NCBI GenBank assembly: GCA_963576725.1
Contig: OY755236.1
Coordinates: 71,456,379 to 71,520,378 of the forward strand
DNA: 64,000 nucleotides
Direction: 5' to 3'
Origin: Azorinus chamasolen
Lineage: Eukaryota; Mollusca; Bivalvia; Cardiida; Solecurtidae
Part shown: piece by piece, positions 37,201 to 52,200 of the stretch
Position numbering within the stretch: the stretch's first letter is position 1
How the letters are laid out: every line of letters starts with the position of its first letter
The notes under the pieces: generated by a model
What the model saw: the letters and a program-made list of their open reading frames with translations, nothing else
What the model was told of the DNA's origin: nothing
Databases searched by the model: none
Translations under genes and position numbers: made by a program

Positions 37201-40200
37201 TCAAAGAGACTGGGTCTAAAATTAGCCTATGAGGTACATTAATGAGTTATACATAACCCTAATGTTTCTCTTGTTGCGAAAATTCTTGTCTCTTTCATAA
37301 TGAAACATGATCCAGTTTGCTGATTTATTCTTATAAAGTGGCACAATGGTCAACCCTTTTCCCAATAAATATTCATGTAAGAAATAATGATGTCATGAAT
37401 ATTAATTAGATTAATTTGTTTGCACATGGACACAGGATTTTGTTACCATGACAGTCATATCTATATTATATCATAAGCAAGCAGAGAATACCCTGATCTG
37501 ACTGCTCCTATAGGAGCTGTCTGATCTGGGTCTATTCTGTTTGCAAAGGCGTAGAAAGGCATATTTAGGGAGTAAACGGTGATCTCATCTCAGTCATATC
37601 TGTTCGAAAATGTACCTCAGAAAGAAGTGATAACACTTCAAAACCAGTCAAGCCTGTCTTAACCCCTTCCTCTGTATAAATGCTTTTTCAAAACCTATGC
37701 AAACAGAATAGACACAGATAAGATGGCTCCTGAAGGAGCTGTCTGGTCAGGGTATGCCCTGTTTGTTTATGAAATTATAATATATCTGACAATACACTTT
37801 CTATATGGAAATTCAGCTAATGAATATTCATAATGCTATTATAGATTACATGAATATTCAAAAGGGAAAGTGTTAAGGAGCAAATGCTGTATTTATCACA
37901 ATGGTTTCAAACTAAACAATCATAAAAAATTTATTTTCTCTAGTTAATGTTCCTTTTCGGTAGATTTATCCAAAGAGGTTGTATCTAAAAATAGCCTATG
38001 AGGTAATGGGTTAAGTAAGATAGTAGTTTAATGCAGGACAACTAATACAAAAAGGAAGATTTCTCATTACTTTGGAAAAAAAATTCAATACCTAGTGAAT
38101 TTTCATGGAGAAAATAGCTATAGCGAATTATCCAAGATGGAAAATTGTAGCCCTTTTAGAAAGTAAAGAAACAGATCTATCAAATTCCATTGGCAAACAG
38201 AGCAGACCCTGATCAGACAGCTCCTATAGGAGCCTTCTGATCTGGGTCTACTCTGTTAGCAAATGTGTGAAAAGGGTTAAGCAGAAGACAATCTTCATAG
38301 CAAAACAAGGGTTAATAATAGAAAACTATGATAGCCTACCTTTTCTACATCATTCTCACTGGTGTAGGTATAGGTTGCAAAGACTTCTGGGAACCAGTCC
38401 ATTAGGTCCCACACCTTCTGCATCTCTGGATAAGCTCCTGATCTGGCTCCAGGCTCCATCATAAGAACTGGTGATAAAACAAGATGTGAGTTTCACTTAA
38501 TTCATTAATTTAGGAAGTAAATGTGTATAAATAAATGGTTCATCTTTCCCTGGCAACAGAAACTTTTTTGGGGTATGGATGCAACACTTTAAGATTTTTT
38601 GTGTTAACCCATTCCCTCATATTGACGACTTTGTAAAAGTCACTTTTTGAAACCATTTTTGTGATAAATAGAGCATTAAATTTTGCTCCTATAGGAGCAA
38701 ATTCTCTATTTATCACAATGGTTTCAAACTACAAAATTCTAAAATTTTCCTTTTCTCTAGATGAAGCTCCTTTTCGGTAGATTTATTGAAAGAGGTTGTA
38801 TCTAAAAATAGCTCATGAGGTAATTGGGCTAGCCTTTTACCTCACAGATATGCCTCTTAACACCTTTGCAAACGGACGACCCAAATCAGATGATTGCAGG
38901 AGCCATCTGATAAATCTTCTTGATTGTTTATGGTGCTAGGCTCAGTATCTACTGGAATTTCTGATTTAGAGTGGTTTTACTGTATAAATAATGTGCAACT
39001 GTCACAGGCCTTTTGAGACATGTTATTGGTAACATTAATCCTTTCCCCGTTCTGTGTTCATTCCAAATTTCAATACCTACTGAATATTCATAGATAAAAT
39101 GATTATAACGAAATATGGAAGATGGAAAAATTTAGCCATTTTAGAAAGTAAAGACACAGATCTTTGAAATTCTATTAGCAAACAGAGTAGACCCTGATCA
39201 GACGGCTCCTCTAGGAGCCGTCTGATCTGGGTCTACTCTGTTTGCAAATGTGTGAAAACACGTTTATATGAGGGAAAGGGTTAACATACAGAAGGATTGA
39301 TCAAGGCTTGAAGCTTTTCATCTCTCTCCTTCACAAGGCAAGTCTGGTGAGAAAATGTTTGCTGGTAGAAAAAAAAAATTGACCTCAGTTATTGCTGCTA
39401 ATTTATCTTCCATGTCTTTTCAATAACATGGCCTGAGTATCAAACAGTTTGGATCCTGATGAGAAGCCAAGTTACTTGGCGTCTCATCTTGATCCTAACA
39501 GTTTTGCATAAGTAATCACTAATCCCCCTGCACCAGGCTAAAAGTTATAATTGTTATTCCATAAGCAAAGAAGAGCAGACATTGACCAGATGGCTCCTAC
39601 AGGAGTCATCTATCTGATCTGGGTCTTCTCTATTTGCAAAGACATTAAAAGATGTATCTATGGAGTATTAATATTCAGAGATTAACCCTTTCCCTCATAT
39701 AAACACCTTTTCATGTATTTGCAAATAGAATAGACCCAGATCAGACAGGACATGTCTGATCAGGGTCTGCTCTGTTTACTTTAGACAGAATTTAGATCTG
39801 ATTCTACACTGTTCGTCAATGCAAAAACTTCCATTGAAAAATTTAAATTATATTCAAAAGGAAAGATAACAAATAAATCAAGTTGTTACTCACTGTGTGC
39901 GAGGTCGATCATGTTATATAGACTTTCTGCATACAAACTGGTCACAGTCACAATCCCTAGTCCTTTCACCCCTGACATGGCCTGATCCAGGGAACCAATG
40001 CCTTGTGCACCAAAAGACTCCAGTATCCTGTAAAGGTTTTAAGATTTCAATATGATCATACACTATTTGCGGCCATTCAAACTAAATACAATAGAACATT
40101 TCCATAGCAACCAGCTAATATACGACCAATTCTAGGTTTTAAAGGCAGATGGTAGCTTAACCCTTTACTTCATAAATATGCCTTTCTACACCTTTGCAAA

Positions 40201-43200
40201 CAGAGTAGACCCAGATCAGATGGATCCTACAGGAGCCATCAGATCAGGGTCTGCTCTGTTTGCTTATGACACAATATAGATATAATCTATAATTTCTGCT
40301 ATGGCCCAACTTTCCTGTTTTCACGTGCATTATTTCTTACGTGAATACTCATGGAGGAAAGAGTTAAATTATTAAACAAGAATCAATTTATACTGATAAT
40401 GTGCAGGGTCTTAACCCTTTCAAACATATAAATGCCATTTCACTCCTTTGTAAACAGAGTAGACCCAGATCAGAGGGCTCCTACAGAAGCCGCCTGATCA
40501 GGGTCTGCTCTGTTTGCATCTGACATGATATAGATCTGATTCTACAGGTTTTGTCAGAGTAAAAATCATTTCTTACCAGGTTCTTGCTCTGATCGAGAAT
40601 TGTCTAGCAACTTTTTCGTTTTGTTTTTTTTTTAAAAAAAAATACGTTGAAATGTTAACAGTATAAAAATTCAGTTAATAAATATTCATGATGTCATTAT
40701 TTCTTACATGAATATTGAACAGGGAAAGGGTTAAATGAATAATCATCAAGTACAGAGTTACTAATTAATGCCCATCATGTGAAAAAATGGAAGCATGATA
40801 ATCAACATTGTGTATATTTTTCCACAGAAAAATCAGTTCCTTACATTGGCCAAGTCACATTGTTGTAATCTGACAAGAAGCTGTTGAGTTGACTGTCTAT
40901 CACAGACACAAGTTCCTCTACATGGTCCTCTATGCTGATACCAGTAATGAGAACTGTCGGTGGGGACACTATCAGGGCCTCTATCAGTTGTTGTGTTAAC
41001 TCCGACTCAATAGTGTAGGCAGTGTAGTTCACATTCAGATCACTGTCTGTTGCGTTTGGAGACATGAAATTTTCAATCTGAATAGAGAAAACAAGTGTAA
41101 TTTTTAACCCTTTCCCTGTTCAATTTTAGCCAAAATTTCAATACCTACTGAATATGGAAGGTGGAACATTGTTGCAAATTTAGAAACTAAAGAAACTGAT
41201 CTATCAAATTCTATTAGCAAAGGGAGTAGACCCTGATCAGGCTGCTCCTATAGGAGCCGTCTGATCTGGCCTATTCTGTTTGCAGATGTGTGAAAAGGTG
41301 TTTATAAGAAGGGAGGGGTTAACCTATTATTCCATGAATATTTATGTTGGAAATAAAGACACAATGAATATCAATTAGATTAATTTAACAAATGGCATAT
41401 TAACACAGGGAAGTTTTGCCATGACAGAAATTGTAAAATCAAATCTGTATTAATTCATAAGCAAACAGAGCAGATCCTGATCAGATGGCTCCTATATAGG
41501 AGCCGTCTGATCTGGAACTACTCTGTTTGTAAAGGCATTAAAAGGTGTATTCATAGAGTAAAGGGTTTAGGCATACTTTATCCGTTAATATTCATACAAG
41601 AAATAATGGTATCATGAATATTAAATAGAATCATTTTTTTAATGATAAATCAACATATAAGTCAACAAAAGAAATTTTGGCCATGGCAGAAAATGTTGAA
41701 TCAGTTCTATACTGTTCCACAAGCATACAGATCAGACACTGACCAAACAACTCCTATAGCAGCCATCTGATCTGGATCTACTCCGTTTGCAAATGCATTA
41801 AAAGATGTATTTATGAAGTAATGGGTCAAACTAAAACTTACATCCAGTATAGTTTGTTTCATTAGAAATGTGCCCAACGGACATACATATTAACCGTTTA
41901 CTCCATAAATATGCTTTCCTAGGCCTTTGCAAGCACAGTAGACCCAGATCTGACAGGAACTGATCATGGTCTGCTCTGTTTGCTTATGAAATAATATAGA
42001 TATGATTCTAAAGTATCTGCCACAGTCAAAAGTTTTTGCGTTCATGTGCCATTATAAAAAATATTTAAATCATATTTATCATTATTTCTTACATGAATAT
42101 ATAACTCTTTCCCTGTTCTATGTTTATTCCAAATTTCAATACCTACTGAATATTGGTGGAAAAAATAGTTACAACGAAATATGGGAGGTAGAATATTGTA
42201 GCCATTTTAGAAAGTGAAGAAGCATACATTTCAAATTCCATTAGCAAACAGAGCAGACCTTGATCAGATGGCTCCTATGGGTCTATTCTGTTTGCCAATG
42301 TGTAAAAATGCCTTTATATGAAGGAAAGGGTTAAAGTTATCGAGAAGCTATTGTACTATTGCAGTCTCTTTGTCACTTTAATAACCCTTTCCTTACTTTC
42401 CCTGCTTGTTTTACTCCTTGCAAACAGTGAAGACCCTCTCTGTTTGCTTACAATATGACTACAAATTCCTATATTCATCTAATCACTATTCATGATATCA
42501 TTATTTCTTACATGAATATTCATGAAGTAATGGGTTATAGGCTATACATGCATACAGAATAACAAAAGCACCCAAAGTTTCTTTCCGTATGAATAATAAA
42601 ATCAGGGTCTGCTTTGTTTGTTTATCCCTTTCCCTCATATAGACATGTTTTCACACATTTGCAAACAGAGTAGACCCACTGGGCCAGATCAGACGGCTCC
42701 TAGAGGAGCCATCTGATCAGGGTCTGCTCTGTTTGCTAATAGAATTTGACAGATCTAGGTTTTTTGCTTTCTGAAATGTCTACAATTTTCAACTTTCCAT
42801 ATATCTTTATAACTATTTTGTTAATGAATATTCAGTAGGTATTGAAATTTGGCCTAAATACAGAACAGGGAAAGGGTTGAAATATTTGTTTATAATATTT
42901 TTTTATAGGTTAAAGAATCTCTACTGTATGCAAGAGCAATGAATTTCCTTAGTTTATATAATTAGAATAAGATTTAACCCTTTACTCCATAGATATGCCT
43001 TTCTACACCTGTGCAAACAGAGTAGACCCAGATCAGACAGCTGTAGGAGCTGTCAGATCAGGATCTACTCTGTTTGTTGATGGAATAATATAGAGTCAAC
43101 ATGGCTAAAACTTCACATGTCATTATAAAAAATCATCTGATTAATATTCATGATGTCATCATTTCTGACATAAATATTCACGGGGTAAAGGGTTAAAATA

Positions 43201-46200
43201 ATTAATATATTCTTGATGCAAGGAGACCTGCATTAATATTTACCAGGTATAGGGTTATAATACTTACCGCATGCATCAGGTCATCCAAGCCATCTAGGCT
43301 GAGACTTAGCTGTTCAATAAGTTTGCCAAAGTCCAAGTCCAGGGCACACACGAGGTCTTGTATCTCTGCATCTGTCATTGTAGTCGTATTAGCTCTGACT
43401 ATCAACTCCGAGAACGTAGATGAAGACTTGTTACATACTTGATCAAGATCCAGTGATGTCACCTAAAATAACCAGACAGGAAAATCAACATGATAAATTC
43501 TGTAAAATCTTAATCCATTGGTGCCAAATAACCCTCAAAAAGGACAAAAACAAACAGTGAAGACAAAGATCAGAGGGATCCTGAAGGAGCCCTCTAATCA
43601 GGGTATATAGTATAGTAAAACCCCGCTAATGCGTCCACTTAAAAGAGGTATAATTCTGGGCGATATATGCCGGTGGTAGCTTAATGCAGGACAAATGTAA
43701 TGCAGAAAGCTCCTAGAGGAGCTTTCTGTATGACTTTTACCCTGCATTAAGCAACCATACGTCTTAAAGACCGATACTTATACTAAATTGGATGTCCAGT
43801 TTAGAAGGATTTTACTGTATTTGTGTTTGAACCTTCCTACCTTATCGATGTTGTACATCCTGTCTTTGACAGTCTCAAATACAACTGGAGTCAGTTCTGG
43901 AGACTTCACAATCAAGTTCAACAGCTTGTCTGCCTCACTCGAGTTCATGTACGTCTTCAAGTCTACCACGTCAGAGTCTAGAGTTTAAAATATATTATCC
44001 CTTTACTCAACAAATATTTATGTGAGAAAATCTATAGCATGAATATTAATTAGATAAATTTTAAAAATCATTAAATGGCAAATTAACACAGGAATTTTTT
44101 CCATGGCAGATAACTATAGAATTAGATCTATATTAATCCATAAGCAAACAGAAGAGCCTTGATCCAACCTTGGTTCCAGTCCACAAATATCACTTCATTG
44201 TTCACACAATTTTTTCAAATAATTCAACATCATACTAAACCTATTCCCTCATATTTAAACCCAACCTCTTAGAATAAATCTACTGAAAAGGAACATTTAC
44301 TAGCCAAAAGGAAAAAAATAGAATCGTGTTGTTTGCCATCATTGTGATAAATAAAGCATTTGCTCCAATGGAGCAAATGGTGAGTTTACCACAATTGTTT
44401 TAAAAAAACACATTTACAGAGGGGTAAAAAGGCTTCAATATGAAAGAAAAGGAAAATGTGTCTTTTTTAAAAAAGTAACTAAAAATGGCATTTATGAACA
44501 GTGTACATGACAAATTGAAATGTGGTTGCTGATCAGGATCTACACTGTTTGTCATTCATCATTACCAACTGTATTTTGTCCACTACTTCTGCACAAAGAA
44601 CAGACCTTGACCAGATGCCAATTTCTTACTAAACAGCTGATCTAGACCTGCACTGGTCAAAAATAACCACATGATCTTTAGGCTGGTAATATCATTATAA
44701 AATAATGTCCAAATTTACCATTAAAGTACTGCAACTGCTTGTTCAGGAACTTGATAATATGGTATTCAATATAAAGATTCATCTGCATGTAGTCCATCAG
44801 AGGGGAAACAACACTGGAGTCATCCCGGAAGGCACTGGCGATACCATTCAAATTCCCCAACAGTCTGAAATACAAACAAAATGCTTCAAGACAACATGAA
44901 TAACAGAGCTACATATAAAGGTGCGTACCCAAATACGAAAATCCTCATTTCTCCATCAAATCCTATACAGTATCCACTCTTTAGAATCAACTTGAAGGGA
45001 CACTTCTAAAGAGTGGTCAATGTATAGGGTTTGGTGGAGAAATAAAGGAGTTAAACTTAAAAATGTTTAAATTTACGCATCTTATCTGGACCTCTGTGAA
45101 TATGTATAAGCTTATTATTTCCAATGGCATAATATTATAGGCCCAAGGAATTTGGGCCATGGTAGAAACTGTAGAAATAGATATATAGCATTCCATAAGC
45201 AAACAGAGCAGACCCTGATCAGACTGCTCCTACAGCAGCCATCTGATCTGAGTCTTCTCAGTTTTCAAAGGTGTAAAAATTGGTCCATGCTTATAAAGCT
45301 TTTTAGTTGAGTCTGAGTTTGTTCTCAAGCTTTTGATTGGCCAGATTTGAGTCAAAGGCTCAAATCTGACCAATCAAAAACTTGAGAACAAATTCAGACT
45401 CAACTAAAAAGTTTCATAAGCATGGATAATGGTGTGTTTATGGAGTAAAGAGTTAATATGTTACAAATGAATATGTTTCTACTTTTGCAAACCATTTGAA
45501 TATTGATCAGATGTCATTATTAACCCTTCCCCTGTTGAATATTCATGTAAGAAATAATTTATTAGCTGAATTTTTATGATGTACAAATGTACAATAAATA
45601 CACTCTTGGATGCCTTTTAGTGCCTAAACAAACAGGGTAGACCCCAGGGCTCTAGAAATCCGGAAAATCGCCGGTCTGGACCGATTTTTGACTTCTCAGA
45701 CCGGTTTGTACGACAGAATTTGAAAAAAAATCGGTCCCAAAATTTCAAGCAGACTACACGTATCTAATTAGAATCATCGGTCTATTAGCTAAATGTTGCA
45801 ATTCGTAAGTGCCCTATCATAAACGTGTCAAGGGATTAAATGCCTGGGGTCAGGATTATGGGCCAGTCGGTCTTGACATACTTACCTCTTGCAGCTAGCC
45901 ACTGAGCCATGTAATATTGATAAGACGTGCTAGGCATTGTGCACTTCATCTATTTCTTATGCCGCAAACAGTTCTAATTGTTTATGCAGTAAATGGCATT
46001 GATGTCGTAATTACCTACATTTTACCTGGTAACAAACGGTCCGTAGTAAATTAATGAAATGTCGCCTAATTATGTTTGTTTATTTAATTACTGTAACAGT
46101 CCGTATATTAAGGCTACTCTACTTTTTTGTATTTAAAAAGAAAGGATATGTTTATCTAAAGAAATAGATCTGTAATCAAGACTTAAATGTCACTGACACA

Positions 46201-49200
46201 TAACATTTTGGTATCAGGTTTTTATGAGCAAATACTCTCTTGATATCCATCAGCAACACAATTTACTTTGAAGAATCATAACAAAAAGTCAACAAAATGT
46301 CCGAATGATTCCACGGGGGACCGCCACAATGAAGTATGGACCTGGGCAAAAAAAAATGTATGATCACGAGATATATAGACTATAATTATATCTAGCGTTC
46401 ATACATTTTTTTCTGTCCAGGTTCATACTTCATTGTGACGGTCCCTATATATCTAGTGTTCATACATTTTTTTCTGTCCAGGTTCATACTTCATTGGGAC
46501 GGTCCCCTGTGCTTGATTCAAGTTAAAGGTTGACCTATTTTCGAGACTCCACATTTAAAGAGCTCCATTTATTGTACTGAAGTCAGTGAAGAGAAAAACA
46601 ATTCTGAGTAGTGGCTTTCGTTTATCTGATGAGAAATACGTATGCATCATAAGCTAAATAATAATTACCAATCATGTAAGCTAGTTTCCTTGCTTCTCGT
46701 TCAAAGCCTTCAAACCTGTCACGCATGTCGACTTGAAACGTCATTAGTTTTCGCGAATGTCAACTGTCATTAGTTTTCACAAATTTCGAGATTTAATGCT
46801 GTCATTTTATTACAAACAAACTATAAGGGGACAAATGGCACATATTCAAACATACTACCAGTGGACATAATTATAATGAGGGGCAAATGTCCGCTCATCG
46901 AAAAATGGTGGGGCAAATGTACGGGTGGCTAATGTCCGTTTCTCGGCTGGACCGGTTGGGATTTGAAAATTTCTAGAGCCCTGGTAGACCGGGTTCAGAT
47001 GGCTCCTACAAGATTTGCCTGATAAGGGTATGCTTTCTTTGCTCATGACAAAATAAAGATATGATTGTGCAGTTTTTGCCTATGCCAAAAATTCCCTTGA
47101 AACTTTTATATTTATAAATATTCTAGAAGTTACCAATTGATGAATAGAGGGTTAATATACGTTTTTTCGAGCAATAACATCTGCAGTGTCCCGAGGGACT
47201 GTTGTTGGCCCGAGCCCGAAGGGTGAGGGCAACAACAAAGCCGAGGGACACTGCAGATGTTATTGCCCAAAAACAAATGTGTATTAACGCTATTCTTGCA
47301 TAAAACCCATTTTCTGCTTTCCTGCGTCAATTTAATTCTTCCAAATACAAGCAAAACTATACACTTCTTTGACAGTTCCGTTCCTTCCATTTGTGCGGTT
47401 TCCGGGCCACTGTTTTCTTTCTGACGTCATTCTTTGATAGTATCAAATTCCGTTTACACGGAATTTCATTCAATATGTCTATCACTAAAAACAGTTCAGT
47501 GTCGGTGCCCCTGAAATACTCGCATCGTTCACCTAGCTTAGGCCAAAACGCTATTGCATTCACGTCCAGTGTTTACCTTAAGCCCCGAATAGGTATAATT
47601 AAAACCGGTCAACAACAGAGCGTGAGCACGAGAATCGCCTTGTTAATACATGATCTAGCGGGACTACAACAACACGTTTTGTGCAAGAATAAATGTTCAT
47701 TAGAGAGAGGGGTTAACTGTGCTTATACCAATGAATATGCTGCAACAAGAAAGTTCAATCATGATGCAGTAAAGCCCCTCTAAACCATAATTCTAGTACA
47801 GAAGAATTTAGATACTTTTAGGCAGGTGGTAGCTTAATAGAAGCTTTCTGCATGACATTCACCCTGCATTAAGCTGCCACCTGTCTCCAAGACCGATATT
47901 TATACTAAACTGAACATCACATTTAGACAGTTTACAGTACAGGAACACTATGAAATATCTCATACTTGTTCAAATCATCTCCATTTATTTCAGAGGCCAA
48001 GGTCATAAGGTCATCAAAGGTCATGTTAATGTTGCCTGAGTTTATACCGGACATGTCAAACACCAAATCTCCAAATAGCATACGGCCTGAGTGATCGAGG
48101 TACTCTTCAGTGGTCAGTATCAGGTCAGTCCAGTTGACCATAATATCTGGCAGTGAGGCTGTGTCCATCATTATAATCTCCAGCTGTTAATGTATTAAAC
48201 ACATCAAATATCAGTTGCAAATATAGTAGAATCCCTCTAATGTGACCACTTAACGCCTTTCTTCATCTAAACGCCTTTTCATGCCATTGCAAACAGAGTA
48301 GACACTGATCAGATGGCTCCTAAAGGAGCCATCTGATCAGGGTCTGCTCTGTTTGCTTATGGAATATATATATCTGATTATGCTGTTTCAACAACAATGA
48401 AACAATTACCTTTTCTGTGTAACATTTTAGTGATCATGAATATTCATGAGGCGAAAATATCTTGAATAAATATGAAACATGGTAAGGGTCAATAAATATA
48501 CATAGATGTCTTTATATGCAGGTGGCTGGTTATATAATGCAGGACATAAATATTACAGAAATAAAATGCTCTTATAACTTTCATCCTGCATTAAGTTACC
48601 ACATGCCTATATGACTCGGAATTAGAGTTCTTTTTAGCGGTCTTATTAGAGGGGTTTTATTGGAGAACTGTTATTGAAAGGAATGTGATTATTGCTGTTG
48701 TAACAAGCTGAACTCCCTTCAAAGTGATCATTCACTTAGCAAATAGACAGGACAGGGAGGGGGAGAGGGAAGCCTTGCAGATGTCAATGCTCATCTGTAA
48801 CATAAAACAACATTGCAACGAGCCATATTTAAATACTTTAACACTTTTTGCTATGGGTGTGGCATCTGCGATTACCTATGTAAACAATTTGAATCAAGAT
48901 GGGATGCAAAGTAACTTGGCATCTTATAGGGATTCATCCTGTTTGTTACTGTGTTACTGTTTTTGAAAGAACAGGGGAGAAAATTAAACAAATGAAAATT
49001 GTAGCAGATGACAAATGTTGCAGACGACAATATTTGGCAGCAAAAGAGTTAATGCTTTTCTGCATACAAATGCTCAAGGTAAAAGTCATGCAAAAGCTCC
49101 TAGGAGGTTACTGCATACCTTTCACCCTGCATTAAGTAGCCACCTGCCTAAAAGTATCTTAGTTCTTCTCTACTAGAATTCTGGTGTAGAGGAGTTTTGC

Positions 49201-52200
49201 TGTAGCAGCTAAATGAAAATAATGTTCATTAGTTTTGTTCACTACCTGCTATTAAAGACTAGTTTATCTATGAAGTATTTGGTTTACAGTATTTTATCAT
49301 GTCAGGACATGTTTGAACTGTTTCATTTACCTGTGAGATGTATCCATCGTAGTTTGGATTGTTAGCTCTGAGCTCATTGTTGATGGCCTCCAAGTCAAAC
49401 TCGCATAGCCTTCCCTCTAGCATGGCTAGACTAGATGACCCACTCACTACTGCACTACTGACACTACTGCCGTTACACAGGGCATTATAGTCAGTCGACA
49501 ACAGGTTGGTAAGTATCTACAAACAAATACATATACACTTGAATCTGTCTTAAGTGACCACTCATTTATTGAACATAGGAGTCTTAAAAGCCCCTCCCCA
49601 TACTATGGAATGCCAGTCACTACATGCTCTTTGCCACTTGCTAGTTGCTAATTTCTAATAGTCACTTGCCATTTGTTTCTTTACATTTGCTACTTGCCAC
49701 TTGCTATTTGCTGCTTGCCACTTGATAATTGCTACTTGCTATTTGCTACTTGCCACTTGCTAGTTGCTACTTGCCAATGAATACTTGATATTTTTGTTTA
49801 TGTACCCAAATCAACATGAATTATAGACAAGTTTAATAGAAATATGCATGTAGTTGGTAAATTAAACTACGCTTAGCATCGCTTTTTAGGGAGACCGTTT
49901 CTGAGCGGTGTGTATGTAAAATTTTCGTTTTCATAAGTGGCAACAAGCAAGTGGTTTGTAGCATGTTGTGACCGGCATTCCATACCATACAAAGATACAA
50001 ATATAAATAAAAGACATTTTAAGTAGCAATGGGTGTAGCCTTCCAAATTTTGAAAATTATGTAAGCCTTTGTGTTCCTCTGTTATTGAGCAGAAATGATG
50101 CTCATGTTCAATGTCAGTGATCTTGACCTTTACTGCACCAAATTCCAAAATAACATGGGTTATCTTCTGGTCAAAGCCAACCTCTTTAACCCTTTCCCTG
50201 ATATTGACGACTTTTGATGATTCCGTAAAAGTAACTTTGTGAAACCATTGTGATAAATAGAGCATTTGCTCCTATAGGAGCAAATGCTCTATTTATCACA
50301 ATGGTTTCAAATTAAAACATTCTAAAAGTTTCATTTTCTCTAGTTAATGCTCCTTTGCGGTAGATTTATTCAAAGAGGTTGTATCTAAAAATAGCCTATG
50401 AGGTAATGGGTTAACAAGTTTGAGGAATTTCGGCCAAACTGTTCTCTAGTTATTGATCAGAAAATATTTTGTACACAAATGTATTCTGACTTTGACCTTT
50501 GATCCAATGAACTCAAAATCAATTGTCTTCATCTGTTAGTCATGACCAAGCAGTGCACTAATTTTGAAGATCATATGCCTTTGCATTCCTCCGTTATTGA
50601 GTGAAAATGATATTCCTGGACAAGGTCAGAGGGACCTTGTTCTTTTGACCAATCATGCCCGCAAAATATGAGAAGGGCCATGTTAGACCACGTACCAATA
50701 ATGTCCAACCTCTCCACCAAGACTCAGGACCGTTGGTCAAAGCAATCTCTAGATATTTTGGCTCAGACAGAAACTGTAGAATCAGATCTATATTATACCA
50801 TAAGCAAACAGAGCAGACCCTGATCAGACAGCTCCTATAGGAGCTGTCTGATCTGGGTCTACTCTGTTTGCAAAGGTGTATTTATGGAGTAAATGTCAGA
50901 CTCTAACCTTTAACCCTTCCCTCCATAGGCTATATTTAGACCCAACCTCTTCGAATGAATCTACCAAAAAGGAGCATTTACTAGAGAAAAGTAAAATTTT
51001 AGAATTTTGTAGTTTGAAGCCATTGTGGCAAATAAAGCATTTGCTCCTATAGGAGCAAATGCTCTATTTATCACAATGGTTTCAAGAAGTGGTTATTACA
51101 GAGGCATAGAAAGGCATATTTATGGAGGAAAGGGTTAAAAATGATCGACCATTTCAATTCACCAATCAAAGAATTTAGAAACTGTACTAAATTTAAGCAA
51201 TCAAATTATACGATTACTAAAGTGATAATTGCTCGGCAAAGGTACCATATGCATGTTTATATTGTGCTTGTTAGCTATACATACCACTGCCATATTTTCA
51301 AGCATCAAGACTTCGGAAAAGTCTGGGATTGACATTGAGGCATCTTTAAAGTGGGAACCCAGTGTTGGAGACTGTTGGCTGATGTACTCAGTAATGTTGA
51401 ACCCTGGCACTGTAAGCAAATAAAATGTGATATAGCTATGGTTGTACAGTAGGGCTAGACTACCATTAAGGAACATTGCGACAAAAGATTGAAAACTTAA
51501 TTTGAGGAAAATATGTAATCACGATAAGAATTTCCCATCGGTATGCTTTTGTCAAATCAGCATAGTTTATTTTCTGCTTGATAGTTTTTTGTCAAAACCA
51601 CAAGGTAAAATTTATTATAAAAATGGTAAGATTAAGTTTCTAATTAGTAACTTCATTTCAAACCCAAAACAAAATTTTAATAGGTTTCCCATGGGTAGTT
51701 TCTTGTCAAAGCAACACTATAGTTTCCTTCCCGCGGTTAGTTGTTGTCTGAGCAGGGCTGTTAAGTTTATTATTGGTAGTTTCTGATCAAAGCAGCAAAG
51801 TTGAGTTTCTACTTGATAGTTTTTGTCAAAGCAGTAAAGTTAAATCTCTGATTGGTAGTTTCTTGTCAAAGCAACAATGTTAAGTTTCCCATTGGTAATT
51901 GCTTTTTAAAGCAGCCAGGTAAAATGTCTTGGCAAAATTGGCAAAGCAGCAAGGTTAAGTTTCTTGTCAAACAGCAAGTTTAAAATTCCAATTGGTAGTT
52001 TCTTATCTGTCAGACAAAGAAACAAGGTTAACTCTCCAAAATTGTTACTCTCTTCTTCATTTAAAAATTTGTAAATTATCAGTAGGATAAATTAATGCTG
52101 TGCAAGCTAAAACACTTATTAAAGAAATATGCAAACAGTTTGGACCCAGATAACATGTCCAGTAACTCATCATCACATCTGGATCAACACCATCTGACAC

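Larger units (their letters stand above)
36325..38339. repeat. Intron 16: B, B, A, B2, B/A fusion, C core, B
   Basis: B 36437..36668; B 36665..36894; A about 37020..37250; B2 37351..37582; B 37659..37876 fused to the right half of A (to 38014); C core 38012..38075; B 38080..38282. Confidence 0.75.
38468..39893. repeat. Intron 15: A, B2/C remnant, B, G, B2, B
   Basis: A 38604..38828; B2 remnant with a family C right end 38830..38985; full B 39035..39284; G 39436..39508; B2 right half 39545..39668; B 39682..39870. Confidence 0.75.
44865..47965. repeat. Intron 10: F, B2 split by E, B split by hAT-like element, J, C
   Basis: F 44945..45058; B2 45107..45455 split by E 45284..45425; B 45523..47140 split by the element 45645..46983; palindrome J 47151..47290; C 47767..47935. 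47300..47765 holds nothing recognised apart from a 130-codon open frame I do not trust. Confidence 0.73.
49517..51284. repeat. Intron 8: short tandem, dispersed repeat split by A, B2, A
   Basis: C end fragment 49535..49600; TTGCYACTTGC-type degenerate tandem 49630..49790; a dispersed repeat with TGACCTTTGATCCAATGAAC-like text 50030..50640 split by A 50186..50414; B2 right half 50755..50893; A 50910..51138. Confidence 0.72.

Noticed and set aside
45645..46983. Intact hAT transposase gene
   Set aside because: Only short, broken frames occur between the terminal repeats; the element looks non-autonomous.
47391..47783. 130-codon open frame on the plus strand
   Set aside because: No recognisable domain, it runs into a family C element at its end (AVKPL comes from element sequence), and no exon-like borders were found.
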